Source: Muribaculaceae bacterium Isolate-013 (NCI) (GTDB lineage Bacteria; Bacteroidota; Bacteroidia; Bacteroidales; Muribaculaceae). Taken from it: a stretch of 64,000 nt of DNA. Below the pieces are notes generated by a model, which was given only the letters and a program-made list of their open reading frames with translations, did not search any database and was not told where the DNA came from. Shown in pieces: positions 45,274-55,112 of this stretch. The translations under genes were made by a program, and so were the position numbers. The DNA is taken from contig SCEJ01000003.1 in the NCBI GenBank assembly GCA_004102785.1, positions 62,001 through 126,000 on the forward strand. Direction: 5' to 3'. Position 1 is the first letter of the stretch; the number at the start of each line of letters is the position of its first letter.

Positions 45274-47090
45274 TCCTTGACGGGGTAAAAGATGCCTTTG
45301 AGTAACTGCGACATTCCATTTTCGGTGAACGTCGCAGTTATTTTTTCGCAGATGTAGCGTTTGCCCCGGATAAGGAACAGGGAGCGCACATCGGGGATTG
45401 TATTGGCGAGGAACTTAAAGGAAGTCTTCATCTTCGGCTCGACGGTGTGGAACACTTTGCTGCGGCGTGTGAGGCGGTTGTTGATGCGCAGGGAGAAGTG
45501 GACGTATGCAAAGTTGCTCCAATCGTCGGCAATGGCTATATCATCGACATTCGGGTACGGGAGGTGATTGCCGACAAAGTGATTGGCGCCGTCGTACCAG
45601 CCCACATATATGCGGTCGTAATATTCCGATTTCTTCTCTTTCTCACCGGCGGCGAGTGTCGAGTCGGAGATTGTTTTGAGAAAGGGGTGGTCGCTGTCGT
45701 CCTCGCTCGTTGTGTCGGTGTCCTCGTCATAGCCGGAGAAAGAGAGGAACAGCACACGTCCATACTTTTCCTCGGTATCGTCTATCCACGCCGGAACAAA
45801 CTCTATTTCCTCGCTGTCGGCATCTTCTTCGTCATTGACTATGCGGCCACCAAAGAGATTTACGGGTTGCAGACGGCAGGTATAGAGGTAATAAATCCGT
45901 ATCAGCCCCGGGGAAAAGTCAATCTTCCGCTCGCGGCTAATGGTGCGTATCAGGAAGTAGGCGTCGCAGTCCTCGGCATAGAGCAGCTTGTCGATTTGGG
46001 CGTTGCGTCCACGCTGCCCTCTCCAAGTGCGATAACCGCGATTGGCGGCAAGCAGCTCCGACATCGTCTTGTAGCGCACCACACGGTTCTGCCACCCCTC
46101 GATAAACCAGTCGCAGCTGTAATACTTCCACATTTCGTGGTCGCAGTCCTTATAGACAAGGTTCTTCGCCTCGGAGTAGTCGCAGTCTTCTTCCTCGACT
46201 TTTACCTCGGTGGAGTGTTCCTCCACCACGTCGGCGATGCAGACGGTCGGCTTGTCTGCAAGCACCTCGTGGGTAAAGGCAAAGGTGATGCGCTTGCCCC
46301 GGTGGTCGAAGTCGAACTCTCCCCCTAAAAACAGCTCCAACTTCTCGAAATATTCCTCGACCGTCCAATGCGGCAGGGCGTTTGCGAAGCCCGGCATATA
46401 CCACGCATGAGGGAGAGCATTGCAAATAAGGAGGTATTTGTATTCCTCGTGTTCCTCCCATTTCGAGAAGTCGGGCGTGTAGCCCACGGCCTCGCAGATT
46501 TTCCGTGTGATGTGCAGCAGATAGGGTTGCCACGACAGCCCCGTGGTCTTCTCGCTGTTCCATTCAAAATGCCCTCTCCCCTGCGCGGCATCATCTACGA
46601 CATATTCGGCGAGATTTTGGATATTGCCGGAATAGTCGTTGACCCACGGCAGCGCCACGCATCGGTCGGAGTTGGAGGCCGGGTGCCAGGCGTTGGAGGG
46701 GGTTATCTGCGAGGTAGAGGTTGTCGGGGGTGCGCCGAGGTCGAGTTCGTTTATATACACCTTGTCGAAAGTCTTGTCGAAGTTCTGCTCGGAGCGCCCC
46801 TCCAAGAATTGCGTCTTGACCTCGGCCTCGGATATTTCGGTAATGGTGATAGAGCCGAACTTGTAGAAGCCACGGTCGCGTATCTCGCAGTCGAAAATCA
46901 CCTTTTGCGCCGCCACATCGGCACGGTTGATGTGGCCGAAGATTGCAAGGTTCTCCGGGCAGTCTTTGAGCGGAAAGGTGATTGTCAGCGTGTAGCCGTC
47001 GCTTCCGCTGAACATACGGTTTTCGGAAACATACTCAAACGAAGTGCCTTGCTTCAAGGCCGCGAGCCTGTTGTTGACGTAGATTTGCAT
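45270..47090 (-). CDS. Phage tail/baseplate-like structural protein
   Basis: 606-aa protein. The start (MQIYVNNRLAALKQGTSFEYVSENRMFSGSDGYTLTITFPLKD) resembles the hub-like or distal tail proteins found after tape-measure genes in Bacteroidetes phages. The rest is aromatic and acidic with no signal peptide. Gene order (tape measure, small lipoprotein, then this) supports a tail or baseplate role. A phage-type promoter lies 29-63 bp upstream. The stop codon shares a TTAA with the integrase stop. Confidence 0.65.
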   Translation of the reverse strand: MQIYVNNRLAALKQGTSFEYVSENRMFSGSDGYTLTITFPLKDCPENLAIFGHINRADVAAQKVIFDCEIRDRGFYKFGSITITEISEAEVKTQFLEGRSEQNFDKTFDKVYINELDLGAPPTTSTSQITPSNAWHPASNSDRCVALPWVNDYSGNIQNLAEYVVDDAAQGRGHFEWNSEKTTGLSWQPYLLHITRKICEAVGYTPDFSKWEEHEEYKYLLICNALPHAWYMPGFANALPHWTVEEYFEKLELFLGGEFDFDHRGKRITFAFTHEVLADKPTVCIADVVEEHSTEVKVEEEDCDYSEAKNLVYKDCDHEMWKYYSCDWFIEGWQNRVVRYKTMSELLAANRGYRTWRGQRGRNAQIDKLLYAEDCDAYFLIRTISRERKIDFSPGLIRIYYLYTCRLQPVNLFGGRIVNDEEDADSEEIEFVPAWIDDTEEKYGRVLFLSFSGYDEDTDTTSEDDSDHPFLKTISDSTLAAGEKEKKSEYYDRIYVGWYDGANHFVGNHLPYPNVDDIAIADDWSNFAYVHFSLRINNRLTRRSKVFHTVEPKMKTSFKFLANTIPDVRSLFLIRGKRYICEKITATFTENGMSQLLKGIFYPVKD

Positions 47091-47118
47091 AAAATAAGCA
47101 CCTTTACAGTGGTGTCTG

Positions 47119-47153
47119 CAAAGGTGCTATTTTATGAGCGTTTTGAAAAAGAC
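47119..47153 (-). promoter_or_regulatory. Phage-type late promoter, tail/baseplate gene
   Basis: Minus strand GTCTTTT (47153-47147), 20-nt spacer, CACCTTTG (47126-47119). Member of a six-site family with invariant spacing; the -7 box here departs from TAnnTTTG at its first base. Confidence 0.65.
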
Positions 47154-47155
47154 GG

Positions 47156-47473
47156 TTAGTTAAGACGCGACATCGCATCGGATTGAGCCGCAGTAACTTC
47201 CTTTTCTTTTTGTTGAACCAAGTTTTGGATATCTTTTGGCACTTTATCAATCGAGCATAAAGAGTCATACTCTTGGATTAGCTCGCTGCTCTTGAAGTCG
47301 GAAAATTTCTCCGAGGTTGCATCGAAGTTTTCAACATTCTGGGCAGCATTAAATTCCGACATAATAATGTCGTATTTTGAAATCACTGACTTATAGATTT
47401 TTTCATCGCTACTTTCGCAAGAGCAAAGTATTATAGCGATAACCGAACAAAGGAAGATGAGTAATTTTTTCAT
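47156..47473 (-). CDS. Small lipoprotein, prophage cargo
   Basis: 105-aa lipoprotein: signal MKKLLIFLCSVIAIILCSC with lipobox LCSC, then a short helical domain (SVISKYDIIMSEFNAAQNVENF, ending in KEKEVTAAQSDAMSRLN). AT-rich against the GC-rich tail genes on both sides. A TAATTTTG -7 box lies about 20 bp upstream on the minus strand but no -33 was found. Lipoproteins carried by prophages often exclude other phages; here that is an inference from position. Confidence 0.75.
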   Translation of the reverse strand: MKKLLIFLCSVIAIILCSCESSDEKIYKSVISKYDIIMSEFNAAQNVENFDATSEKFSDFKSSELIQEYDSLCSIDKVPKDIQNLVQQKEKEVTAAQSDAMSRLN

Positions 47474-47504
47474 ATACTTGGGTTTTACGCTGCAAAATTA
47501 CAAA

Positions 47505-50500
47505 TTATTTTCGAGATTTGGGTGATTTGTTCTTCATCAGTCGGTCGTATTCCTCCTGTGCCTTTTGTATGCCGTGATCGCCGCTGACGGTGTTCACGGT
47601 CACAAAAGGTTCGTTGAGCCGGGCATCGAGGCGGTCGAGCACGGCCACCATTCTGCCGTCGCTCGCCGGGGCTTCCTGGGTGTAGGTGTTGTTCACTACG
47701 GTTTGGGGTACTGACTGCTGCGCCGCGATAACCGCCGGTGCGGTTATTGTCCTCGACACATCGGCTGCTGTGATAGAGCCGATTGTGTTGGTACGCTGCG
47801 CATAGTCCAGAGCCTCCAATAAAGGGCGGGTCCGGGGATTATTGACAAGTCGCTGCGAGGCGACCCATTCCCCTTTGTGAACGACACCTGCTTCCTCGTA
47901 CTTTCCGCCGGGAGGTGTGAAGCCACCCTCGGCATATCCCTGCGCCTCCGAAGCCTGTTGCTGCTTCTTGATAGTGGCGATTTGGATAGCACCTGCGGCC
48001 ACGGCCATAGCCGCCGCGATAGGTGCGATGATATAGCCGATTACGGGCACCTGCGCCGCCGAGCCGTAAGCGTTCAGGGCGTTGGTGGCAGTCTGCGCCA
48101 CGGCCTGTATCACCTGCATTGCGAACTGCTTGCGCGAGGCGTCGGACTTAATCTTGGCTATCTCCTTTTCCTTGTCTTTCTCGGCTTTCTTGACCTTGTA
48201 GGAGTTGCCCTCCGCAAGCTCAATCTCGCGGTCGTACTTCTTTTCAGCCTTTGCAACTTCAAGGTCGGCCTCGGCTTGCATATACTCCGACATCTGCTGC
48301 ATACCTGCGGCCATTACAGCGAACACCGATTGGGCGAGAGCGGCAAGGCGCGTGGCCCAGTTGCCGCCGTCTTCCTCGGTGGCATCAAAGAAATTCTTCC
48401 ACGCCTCGTAAATGTCGAGAAGTTGGTTTGTCTGCGTCGAGCCGAACTTGCGGACTGCATCAAGCGACTTCTTGTTGTATGCCCTCTCGATGCGCTCCTT
48501 TGCGTCCTCGTACTGCTTCTTGTCGAGTATGCCCTGGTCGTAGAGCGACTTCACCACATCGAGGTCGCGCTTCATCGCCACGGCCTGACGGTCGGCAGAT
48601 CCTTCGGAAGGTTTTGCCGACTCCGGCAGGTATTCTCCGGCATACTTCTTTTTCAAGTCGCGCTGCGCTTGCAGATAGTCCTTGTAGGAGATAAGCCCCC
48701 GGTCGTAGGCTTCGAGCAACAAGTCCATTTCGAGGGCATAGCGTTGCCCGGCCTCGCGGTATTCATACTGCTTGCGCCATTCGGCCACACGCTGGGCGAG
48801 CAATTTCTGACGGCGCAGTTGCTCCGCAGCCTCGGCCTGTTCAATCTGAACCTTGTAGCCGTGCCATTCCTCGGAAGCCTCGTTATAGGCGGCTTGCATC
48901 TGTTTGAGGTACTTGATGCGGATATCGAAAAGCCGCTGCTGCAAGGCTTCCTCCTTTTGGTACAGCTCACTGCCGGGCGTGTAAAAGTCCATTTGCGCGT
49001 CCGTTTCCTCGGTCTGCTGCATACGTTTCGCCTCGTCGACTTTGAGGGCTGCGTTGCGTTTTAGCCACGCGGCCTGCATTTCCTCTTTCTTTTTGAGCAG
49101 TTCCTGATAGTCCTCGTCCTCGGTGAGGTTGAAGCGTTTATAGACAGCCTCGCGGTCTTCGTAATACTTGACTTCGAGATTGTATTTGTCGAGAAGGAAT
49201 TGCGACCACGGCTTCAACCCAGCGGAATAGTCGGAGATATTCTGCGCCGCAGCCGCCTCCCAGTCGCCCTTGGTGTCGTTGAGGGCGTCGCGGAAGTCCT
49301 TACGGGCCTTGACCTGCGCCCGACGCTCGGCGGCTTCCCTCGCCTTGCGGTCTTTCTCCGACTCGTAGGGTGTGAAGTCGTCGAGGTTGAAGTCGGGATT
49401 ACCGCCCACGACCTCCGGCGTCGGGCTTTCGAGCACCGACAGCCGGGCGCGTGCCTCGTCGAGGAAGTCGCGCAGCTCCGCTGCCGACACATCGCGCACC
49501 GTGGGGTTAGGCTCGTTGAGTCCGAGAATAATGCGCCCTCCGCGGTTGGCATCGACATTCGCCTCGTTGTCACGGATAAAGCGGCGCAGTTCCGCCTCGG
49601 TATATGTGGCGAGCGGATTGCCGTTGCGCTCTATATCCTTGATTTCCTCCATAGTGACATTATACTCGGTCTGCCCGGCTATCATTTCATTCACGATGTT
49701 CACCGGGTGCGTCGCCATACCTTTCTGCTGCCAGGTGTTGCCCTTGATTGCTTGCAGCTCGTTCACAAGGTCTTGCGAGAGCGTACCCGTGGTCTGCAAC
49801 TGATACACCACCTGATTTGTGATGCGGACGGCGTCGCGCAGGGATTTGCCCTCGTCGATAAGCGACTCCTGCAACTTCTTCGCCCATTCCTTGAAAGAGT
49901 CGCGGTAAGTTTCGTCGGCGGTTTCACGGGCAACCTGTATCGAGCGCTCCCGGGCGGCGATACGGGCAGCGGCGGCGAGGCGTTTGTACGCCTCGGCAAG
50001 GTTCGTGATTTCTCCGCGCTCGTCGATAAGCCCTTTGAGATATTTGCCGTACTGCTTGATAATTTCGTCCTTGACCTCCTTGTATGCTTTTGTGCCTTTC
50101 TTTGCCGCTTCGAGCCGCCCCATGAGCGTGTCTATGGTCTTCATTTCCTTGTGCAGTTCCTCCGAGAAATTGGCGGCGGTGTTCCTGGCCTCGCGCATCT
50201 TCTTTGTATATTCCGAAGTGCGGTCGCACAGCGCCTTGATTGCTATTGCGACAGCGGCGAGCACCGAAAGGATCAGCCCGAAAGGGTTGGCCTTTACCAC
50301 GGTGTTGAGTATGCGCATGGCGTGTGTGGCCGCGCCCACGCCCTGCGTGAAAGCGATAACGGCGATGCGCCCGAGGATAATTGCCGTGCGGTATGCCACC
50401 ATAGCGGCCTTGCCGACAGCGACAACGGCGTTCCACGCCACGGTGGCCGTCTTGACAAGCACAATCCACCCGTAATAGGCGGCGATAACGGTAACGACAT

Positions 50501-52013
50501 TGGCGATAGCCTTGCGGTGTGCGATGATGAACGACACAAGGGTGTTGAGCACACGGAGGAACACCGACGATGAAGTATATATGTGCTTCATCAGCGGATA
50601 GAGCTTTTCTCCGAGTTCGATTGCAAGCTCCGATACACGCTTACGCGCCTTGTCGATAGATGCTTGCACGGTGTTGTTGAAGATTGCGTACTCGTTGGAG
50701 GCCGACGTGCCCTCGCGGAACGCTTCGGCTGCCTCACCCATTTGCCAACGGAGGAAGTCGAGGTGGGAGGAAAGGTTGGAGAGCACCGACGACACACGGG
50801 CGCCGTCGAGGCCGAGGTCTTGGAACAGCGGCGACAGGACGGCCAGAGCCTTGTCCTCGCCCAGTTTGCCGAGGGCTTCGAGGAACATCATCACGCCCTG
50901 CGTGGTGCTTTTATTGAGCGTTTCAATAAAAGTGTTCGTTTCAAGACCAACCTTTTTCGCCATTTCGGCAGGTTTCTTGAACAGCTCCATAATGGTACGC
51001 TGCAAAGCCGTGGCCGACATTTCCACCTTTTGGCCGTGCGCGTCGAGCGTTGCGGCAAAAGCCATAATCTCGGGGATAGTCATTTTGGCGGTCGCGCCGA
51101 TGCCGGCCATACGTTGCGCAAACTCTACGATAAAAGGCTTGGCGGCGGTGCAGTTCTGCGAGAGGTGGTTGACCGTCGAGCCGATTTTGAGCATCGAGTC
51201 ACGCACACCATACATCTGCTCCATACCGAAGATGTTAGACAGCTTGGCAATGGTCTGCGTGGCCCCCTCTCCGAGGTCGACGAGCGCCACGTTGATAATC
51301 GACGCGGCCTCGACATACTCGCGGACGGAGGCGACAGTATTGTAGCCGAGTCGTCCGCCCTCCTGGGCGAGCAGGTTCAGCTGCTCACGGGCAAGACGGG
51401 TGTCCATGCCCTTGAAGATCTCGTTGAGTTCTTCAACCTCGGCGGCGGTCATACGGGTGTACTTTATGGTGTTAGCCATAGTTTCCTCGATGTCCGAATA
51501 CGACTGCACCGCCTTACGTCCGGCCATAATAAGCCCCGTGACGGCGGCGGCAACTGCCATTATGACTGTCTGCGCCGAGTTGAGCCACCCGTTGAAGCGT
51601 TGCCAAAGGGTCTTTTGTGTGGCGAGAGTGGCGTTTACCTTTTGGAGTTCCGCTTTGAGCATACGGATTTTAGCGACGTGCGCATCCCAAGCGGCGGTGC
51701 CTCGCTGCAATCCGTTGAGTTGCTGTTGGAGTTGGCGCAGGGCTGTGTTGAGCTGCTTTGGAGTGGCCTTGTTGAGCCGCAGAAGCACCTGCTCGGCAGT
51801 CGAGGCGGTGCCTTTCAACTGCTCCATAGTCTTGCGTGTGGAGTTCAGCTCGCGCTGCAACTTCTTCATCGTGGCCTTGTCACCTGCGACGGCTGCTTTC
51901 GCTATCCCGTTTTCCAGACGCTTTGCGTCCTTTTCGAGCTGGGATAGCATCTTTTGAGCCTGTTTGCCGTTGACGGTGAGTATTACGTTGGCGGAGGTGG
52001 AATAATTTGCCAT
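47505..52013 (-). CDS. Phage tail tape-measure protein
   Basis: 1502-aa tape measure, by far the longest gene here. The N-terminal third has the TP901-type core (DIEETMANTIKYTRMTAAEVEELN, LNLLAQEGGRLGYNTVASVREYVEAASI). A hydrophobic block follows (about 490-605, several membrane-like stretches) and then long Lys/Glu/Arg coiled coils. A second hydrophobic patch near 1370-1420 (GSAAQVPVIGYIIAPIAAAMAVAAG) precedes the Gly-rich segment GYAEGGFTPPGGKYEEAGVVHKGE common in Bacteroidetes versions. It sets tail length and helps DNA ejection. Its promoter is of the phage type. Confidence 0.92.
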   Translation of the reverse strand: MANYSTSANVILTVNGKQAQKMLSQLEKDAKRLENGIAKAAVAGDKATMKKLQRELNSTRKTMEQLKGTASTAEQVLLRLNKATPKQLNTALRQLQQQLNGLQRGTAAWDAHVAKIRMLKAELQKVNATLATQKTLWQRFNGWLNSAQTVIMAVAAAVTGLIMAGRKAVQSYSDIEETMANTIKYTRMTAAEVEELNEIFKGMDTRLAREQLNLLAQEGGRLGYNTVASVREYVEAASIINVALVDLGEGATQTIAKLSNIFGMEQMYGVRDSMLKIGSTVNHLSQNCTAAKPFIVEFAQRMAGIGATAKMTIPEIMAFAATLDAHGQKVEMSATALQRTIMELFKKPAEMAKKVGLETNTFIETLNKSTTQGVMMFLEALGKLGEDKALAVLSPLFQDLGLDGARVSSVLSNLSSHLDFLRWQMGEAAEAFREGTSASNEYAIFNNTVQASIDKARKRVSELAIELGEKLYPLMKHIYTSSSVFLRVLNTLVSFIIAHRKAIANVVTVIAAYYGWIVLVKTATVAWNAVVAVGKAAMVAYRTAIILGRIAVIAFTQGVGAATHAMRILNTVVKANPFGLILSVLAAVAIAIKALCDRTSEYTKKMREARNTAANFSEELHKEMKTIDTLMGRLEAAKKGTKAYKEVKDEIIKQYGKYLKGLIDERGEITNLAEAYKRLAAAARIAARERSIQVARETADETYRDSFKEWAKKLQESLIDEGKSLRDAVRITNQVVYQLQTTGTLSQDLVNELQAIKGNTWQQKGMATHPVNIVNEMIAGQTEYNVTMEEIKDIERNGNPLATYTEAELRRFIRDNEANVDANRGGRIILGLNEPNPTVRDVSAAELRDFLDEARARLSVLESPTPEVVGGNPDFNLDDFTPYESEKDRKAREAAERRAQVKARKDFRDALNDTKGDWEAAAAQNISDYSAGLKPWSQFLLDKYNLEVKYYEDREAVYKRFNLTEDEDYQELLKKKEEMQAAWLKRNAALKVDEAKRMQQTEETDAQMDFYTPGSELYQKEEALQQRLFDIRIKYLKQMQAAYNEASEEWHGYKVQIEQAEAAEQLRRQKLLAQRVAEWRKQYEYREAGQRYALEMDLLLEAYDRGLISYKDYLQAQRDLKKKYAGEYLPESAKPSEGSADRQAVAMKRDLDVVKSLYDQGILDKKQYEDAKERIERAYNKKSLDAVRKFGSTQTNQLLDIYEAWKNFFDATEEDGGNWATRLAALAQSVFAVMAAGMQQMSEYMQAEADLEVAKAEKKYDREIELAEGNSYKVKKAEKDKEKEIAKIKSDASRKQFAMQVIQAVAQTATNALNAYGSAAQVPVIGYIIAPIAAAMAVAAGAIQIATIKKQQQASEAQGYAEGGFTPPGGKYEEAGVVHKGEWVASQRLVNNPRTRPLLEALDYAQRTNTIGSITAADVSRTITAPAVIAAQQSVPQTVVNNTYTQEAPASDGRMVAVLDRLDARLNEPFVTVNTVSGDHGIQKAQEEYDRLMKNKSPKSRK

Positions 52014-52042
52014 TTGAAAACTGAAATTGGGAGTTGTACCTG

Positions 52043-52077
52043 CAAATTTCAGCCGTCTTTATCGAGGGCGAAAAGAC
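52043..52077 (-). promoter_or_regulatory. Phage-type late promoter, tape measure
   Basis: Minus strand GTCTTTT (52077-52071), 20-nt spacer, GAAATTTG (52050-52043), 30 bp before the start codon. Part of the six-site family. The GTCTTTT box also forms one arm of an 8-bp hairpin (52053-52079). Confidence 0.65.
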
Positions 52078-52099
52078 GGTAAAAGGCTTATATTCCGCT

Positions 52100-53880
52100 G
52101 AAAAAGGGAGAGGTGTCGGAGTAGGAACGCCCTCTGACGGAAGGGTGCCGGGAGGGAAAATCCCGGCTTGCACTCTCAAAGGGCGGCGGTGCCGGTCGGG
52201 CCCCGTTGAGAGTGCCTTAAAGAGTTGACATTTAGGCAACTCGACCGCAATTTCAGGGGTCACGCTGCAAACTTTTTCCAGTTTGTAGTGGGTTGAAATT
52301 GCTAACGAGTGAAGAATGAGCGAGTTGGGGGTTACGGGGGCTTGCCCCCGTAATGGCTTTGCACACCCCCCACCGCCCTGCCGCTACTTTTCGGCTCACC
52401 CTTGCCGCTCCGTGCGGAATATGCAGAGCCGCCCCCACGGAGGGAGGGCATCGGGCGGTCAATGGCTTGCGTGTGTGTCAAAATCCGCAGGGTGGATTTT
52501 GATGCACTCGCAAGCAACCGCTCTCCCTCGGCGCGGATTTATCAAGGCGAGGGGTTGAATGACGGCGATGTGCGGTGAGGACGATGCGGCGCGACACGGA
52601 GGTGCAGGGTCAAAGTAGCGGAGGGAACTCGGCGTGGTCAGTCGAAGTAGCCGCGCTCCCCCCGACGCAGGAGAACACTTTTCGACGCAGCGCAGGGCAC
52701 CGAGCACGGGGCGATATGTGTGTGGGGGTGGCGTGGCGTTCACCTCGACCGACAAAACGCGGAGCGAGTGTAGAGGTTGACACTGGGCCTTAGTGGAGTC
52801 TGTGCATCGGCTGTCCGCACATCGGGGCCTGGGGTGGGGTCGCGTCGCAGACGATGTTCGGGAACCGGGAATTGGGGATTGGGAATTGGTGCGCCTGTTC
52901 CAAATCCCAAATTCCTAATTCCTTGATTGGGTGGGTGGAGCGTGGCGTATGTGCGGCTGCTGCGCCGGGCGGAGTTCGGAGAGCCACGGCTCGGCATCGG
53001 CGGCTCGGAACAGCAAGGGGTGGTTGCCGGTCAATGCGTGACGCAGACGCGCACGCCACCGCGAGGCAAGGAGCGGTGGCGTGAGGGAAGCGGCGGCGTT
53101 TCGGATTGAGAAGTTTGTCGTGGCCGTCGCAGATCCGCAACTCCCGACAACCGACGGCTCTGCCGGAGGTGTCGGGGCAAAGTTGCGGTCAAGAGGGAGG
53201 CGGCAATCTTCGTGCCGGCAACCGCCCCGGTCGCTATTCATAAGCGTAACTTGTGGAGCCTATGAACAGCGATGCTCGGAGTTGACGATGTCGTGGGCTG
53301 TGGCTTGGAGAATGGAGAACGTGCGGTGTGATGCCGGGGCGCGCCACGCTCCGGGTGGGTCAATGATGCCTCCCCCTACGTCTGCCCCCTGCGGCGTTCA
53401 ATCCTCTCTGCCCTGCAAGGGCGTTGCTCCGTGTGTCCGTCAGTCCGCTTTGGGTGGGGAGGAAGGTGGCGTGGCGGCTGCTGTGCCAATGAGGGAGGGA
53501 GTGCGGCGTATAGACCTTCGGGAAGCCGGAAAACAAGCAAGGTGGCGGACGGTTGTAGCGAGCATCGCCACAGCCGAGAAAGTTTTTGAAAGGAGGTGCG
53601 GACATCGCGCACGCCACCGTGAGTTTAGGAGCGGTGGCGTGATGGAAGCGAGGGCAAGCCGGAGAGATAAATCTTTCGTTCCGCCAACCGCAGCGGTCGC
53701 AGTTTACAGGGAGGTACGACCCGTGAACTGCGATGTTCGGGCTTTCAAAGGTCAGATACGCAAGCGAGTGAGTGAGGCCGGTTCATAAGTAGCCGCCGCG
53801 CCACCTGACGGGTCGGGGTCAATAAGGACGGGCACGATAAACAAAACGAGCCACCCTCACGGGCAACTCGCTTGCTATCT
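52100..53880. other. Gene-free, hairpin-rich, internally repeated region
   Basis: About 1.8 kb without a credible gene on either strand: frames are short, or long only because of GC richness, and match nothing recognised. It holds strong hairpins: 52147-52167; 52170-52215; a 9-bp stem with a CTTG loop at 52332-52353; a 22-bp near-perfect stem at 52465-52515. A motif block recurs in diverged form (CGCCACCG...CGGTGGCG at about 53053 and 53611; GGTCGC...GATGCTCGG or GATGTTCGG at about 52840, 53229 and 53695). In two copies the stem inside the second block differs in sequence but can still pair. It may be a large RNA or a decayed region; the strand is not known. Confidence 0.5.
52861..52922 (+). 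repeat. G-rich dispersed repeat, copy A
   Basis: AATTGGGGATTGGGAATTGG followed by a C/T-rich arm (CCAAATCCCAAATTCC), so it can fold on itself. Intergenic, within the gene-free region. Confidence 0.65.
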
Positions 53881-53910
53881 ATGAAAAAACTTACTCTTGG
53901 GGTATGGGGA

Positions 53911-54456
53911 TTAGCGTTTTCGGAGGAAAAGCCATATAAGGACGGCTGCGGCCAGGAGGGCTGCTACGGATATTATCGTGCCGTCGGGCGGATTGTATAG
54001 GCGTGTGGTGGCGGTGTGCTCGGTTGATGCCTCAACTGCCGCTTGCCTGTATCTTACCGTATCGAGGCTGTTGTAGGCTTCAACGCTATCCCGATGCTCA
54101 CGCCGCCGGTCTATCACACGCCCTTTTATGGCTTTTAGCCGGATAATCTCGGGTGCCTCGGCGTATTGACCGGGTCGCTCGATTTCGATTTTCAGGGTGT
54201 CGAAGCTAAAATCGAAATGTCTTATGGCGGAGTCTATCACCGCTGTTGTGCGGTGATGCTCACTGTGCGCGAGCGAGTCGGTGGCGAGCGATTTATCAGT
54301 GACGATGTTTTTGTTGGTCTTACAGCCGCAAAGTATGAGGAATGGGAACAGGTAAATGGGAATTGACCGCAGCCAATCAATCCTCAATCTCCAATTACCG
54401 TTTGCCTTTATAGTGCGCATAGGTCGGTGTCGTTTTTTACGATGAATGAGGGGCAA
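53911..54456 (-). CDS. Candidate unimolecular spanin (lysis)
   Basis: 181-aa protein with two membrane signals: a lipoprotein-type segment (SIPIYLFPFLILCGC, lipobox LCGC with C45) and a C-terminal helix (about 158-178, GTIISVAALLAAAVLIWLFLRKR). Between them lies a charged, partly helical periplasmic stretch. Outer-membrane lipid at one end and inner-membrane helix at the other is the u-spanin layout, which fuses the two membranes at the last step of lysis. It follows holin and endolysin and overlaps the endolysin end. Met13 (54420) is an alternative start. No sequence family was recognised. Confidence 0.65.
   Translation of the reverse strand: MPLIHRKKRHRPMRTIKANGNWRLRIDWLRSIPIYLFPFLILCGCKTNKNIVTDKSLATDSLAHSEHHRTTAVIDSAIRHFDFSFDTLKIEIERPGQYAEAPEIIRLKAIKGRVIDRRREHRDSVEAYNSLDTVRYRQAAVEASTEHTATTRLYNPPDGTIISVAALLAAAVLIWLFLRKR
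54373..54401 (-). repeat. G-rich dispersed repeat, degenerate copy in spanin gene
   Basis: On the minus strand GGTAATTGGAGATTGAGGATT resembles the repeat seen elsewhere; it encodes NGNWRLRIDW near the spanin N-terminus. The match is weak and the orientation opposite to the other copies. Confidence 0.3.
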
Positions 54457-55112
54457 GCCTTGTTTGCGAACTCACATTCTGTGCATTGACGGCTGCACTC
54501 GGCATAGTTGAAGCGAGCTTCACTCTGCGCTCGTTTGCACGTCAATTCGTTATGTCCGTGGAGGGTGGCCGAGGGATAGCGGCTTTTCAGCTCTTTGCAG
54601 AGCCTGATTATGGCGGCACGTTGCTCCGGGGTGCGTGTGTCCTTGCCTTGGTTGGCCCAGTTCTTGACGGTGCGCGGAGGGCAACCGCCGCAGTAGCACA
54701 CTCCGATTGAGTGGGAGTTTTGGCCTGTGGTGTGCGCCCCGATTTTGGCCTCGTCGCGCCCTTTGTGGATTTTTCCGTCGCGTGTGATGTACCAGTGATA
54801 GCCGATGTCGGTAAATCCACGGGCGAGGTGCATCTGCCGGATTTGGTCGACGGAATAATCCTCACCCTCGGGGGTGGCCGAGCAATGGAGGATTATCTTG
54901 TCGATGCGGCGAGGGTTCGGTGATGAGCCGATGCCGAGCGCAGCCCAGGTCTTGGGGCCAACGATGCCGTCGACGGCGAGGTTATGGGTGCGTTGGAAGT
55001 CGCGGACGGCTTCGTCGGTAATTGGGCCGAAGATGCCGTCGGCAATAAGGTTGAGAGCGTGTTGGAGGGTGGCGACGTCGCCCCCTCTGCTGCCTTTACG
55101 GATTGTCTGCAT
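54408..55112 (-). CDS. Endolysin: N-acetylmuramoyl-L-alanine amidase with peptidoglycan-binding domain
   Basis: 234-aa endolysin. Residues 1-60 form a peptidoglycan-binding-1 domain (VATLQHALNLIADGIFGPITDEAVRDFQ). Residues 68-225 form an Amidase_2/PGRP zinc amidase: ligands H76 (IILHCSAT), H187 (HGHNE) and C220 (KACPSF), and Tyr in GYHWYIT. A 25-residue Cys-rich insert (190-214, TCKRAQ to TECE) separates HNE from FANKACPSF. The start at 55112 removes a poor 23-residue extension and leaves a 17-bp overlap with the holin-like gene. Confidence 0.88.
   Translation of the reverse strand: MQTIRKGSRGGDVATLQHALNLIADGIFGPITDEAVRDFQRTHNLAVDGIVGPKTWAALGIGSSPNPRRIDKIILHCSATPEGEDYSVDQIRQMHLARGFTDIGYHWYITRDGKIHKGRDEAKIGAHTTGQNSHSIGVCYCGGCPPRTVKNWANQGKDTRTPEQRAAIIRLCKELKSRYPSATLHGHNELTCKRAQSEARFNYAECSRQCTECEFANKACPSFIVKNDTDLCAL

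Noticed and set aside
53081-53788. 235-codon open frame on the + strand in the structured region
   Set aside because: Arg/Ala/Gly-rich composition as expected from GC-rich non-coding sequence, no domain, and it spans the repeated hairpin blocks.
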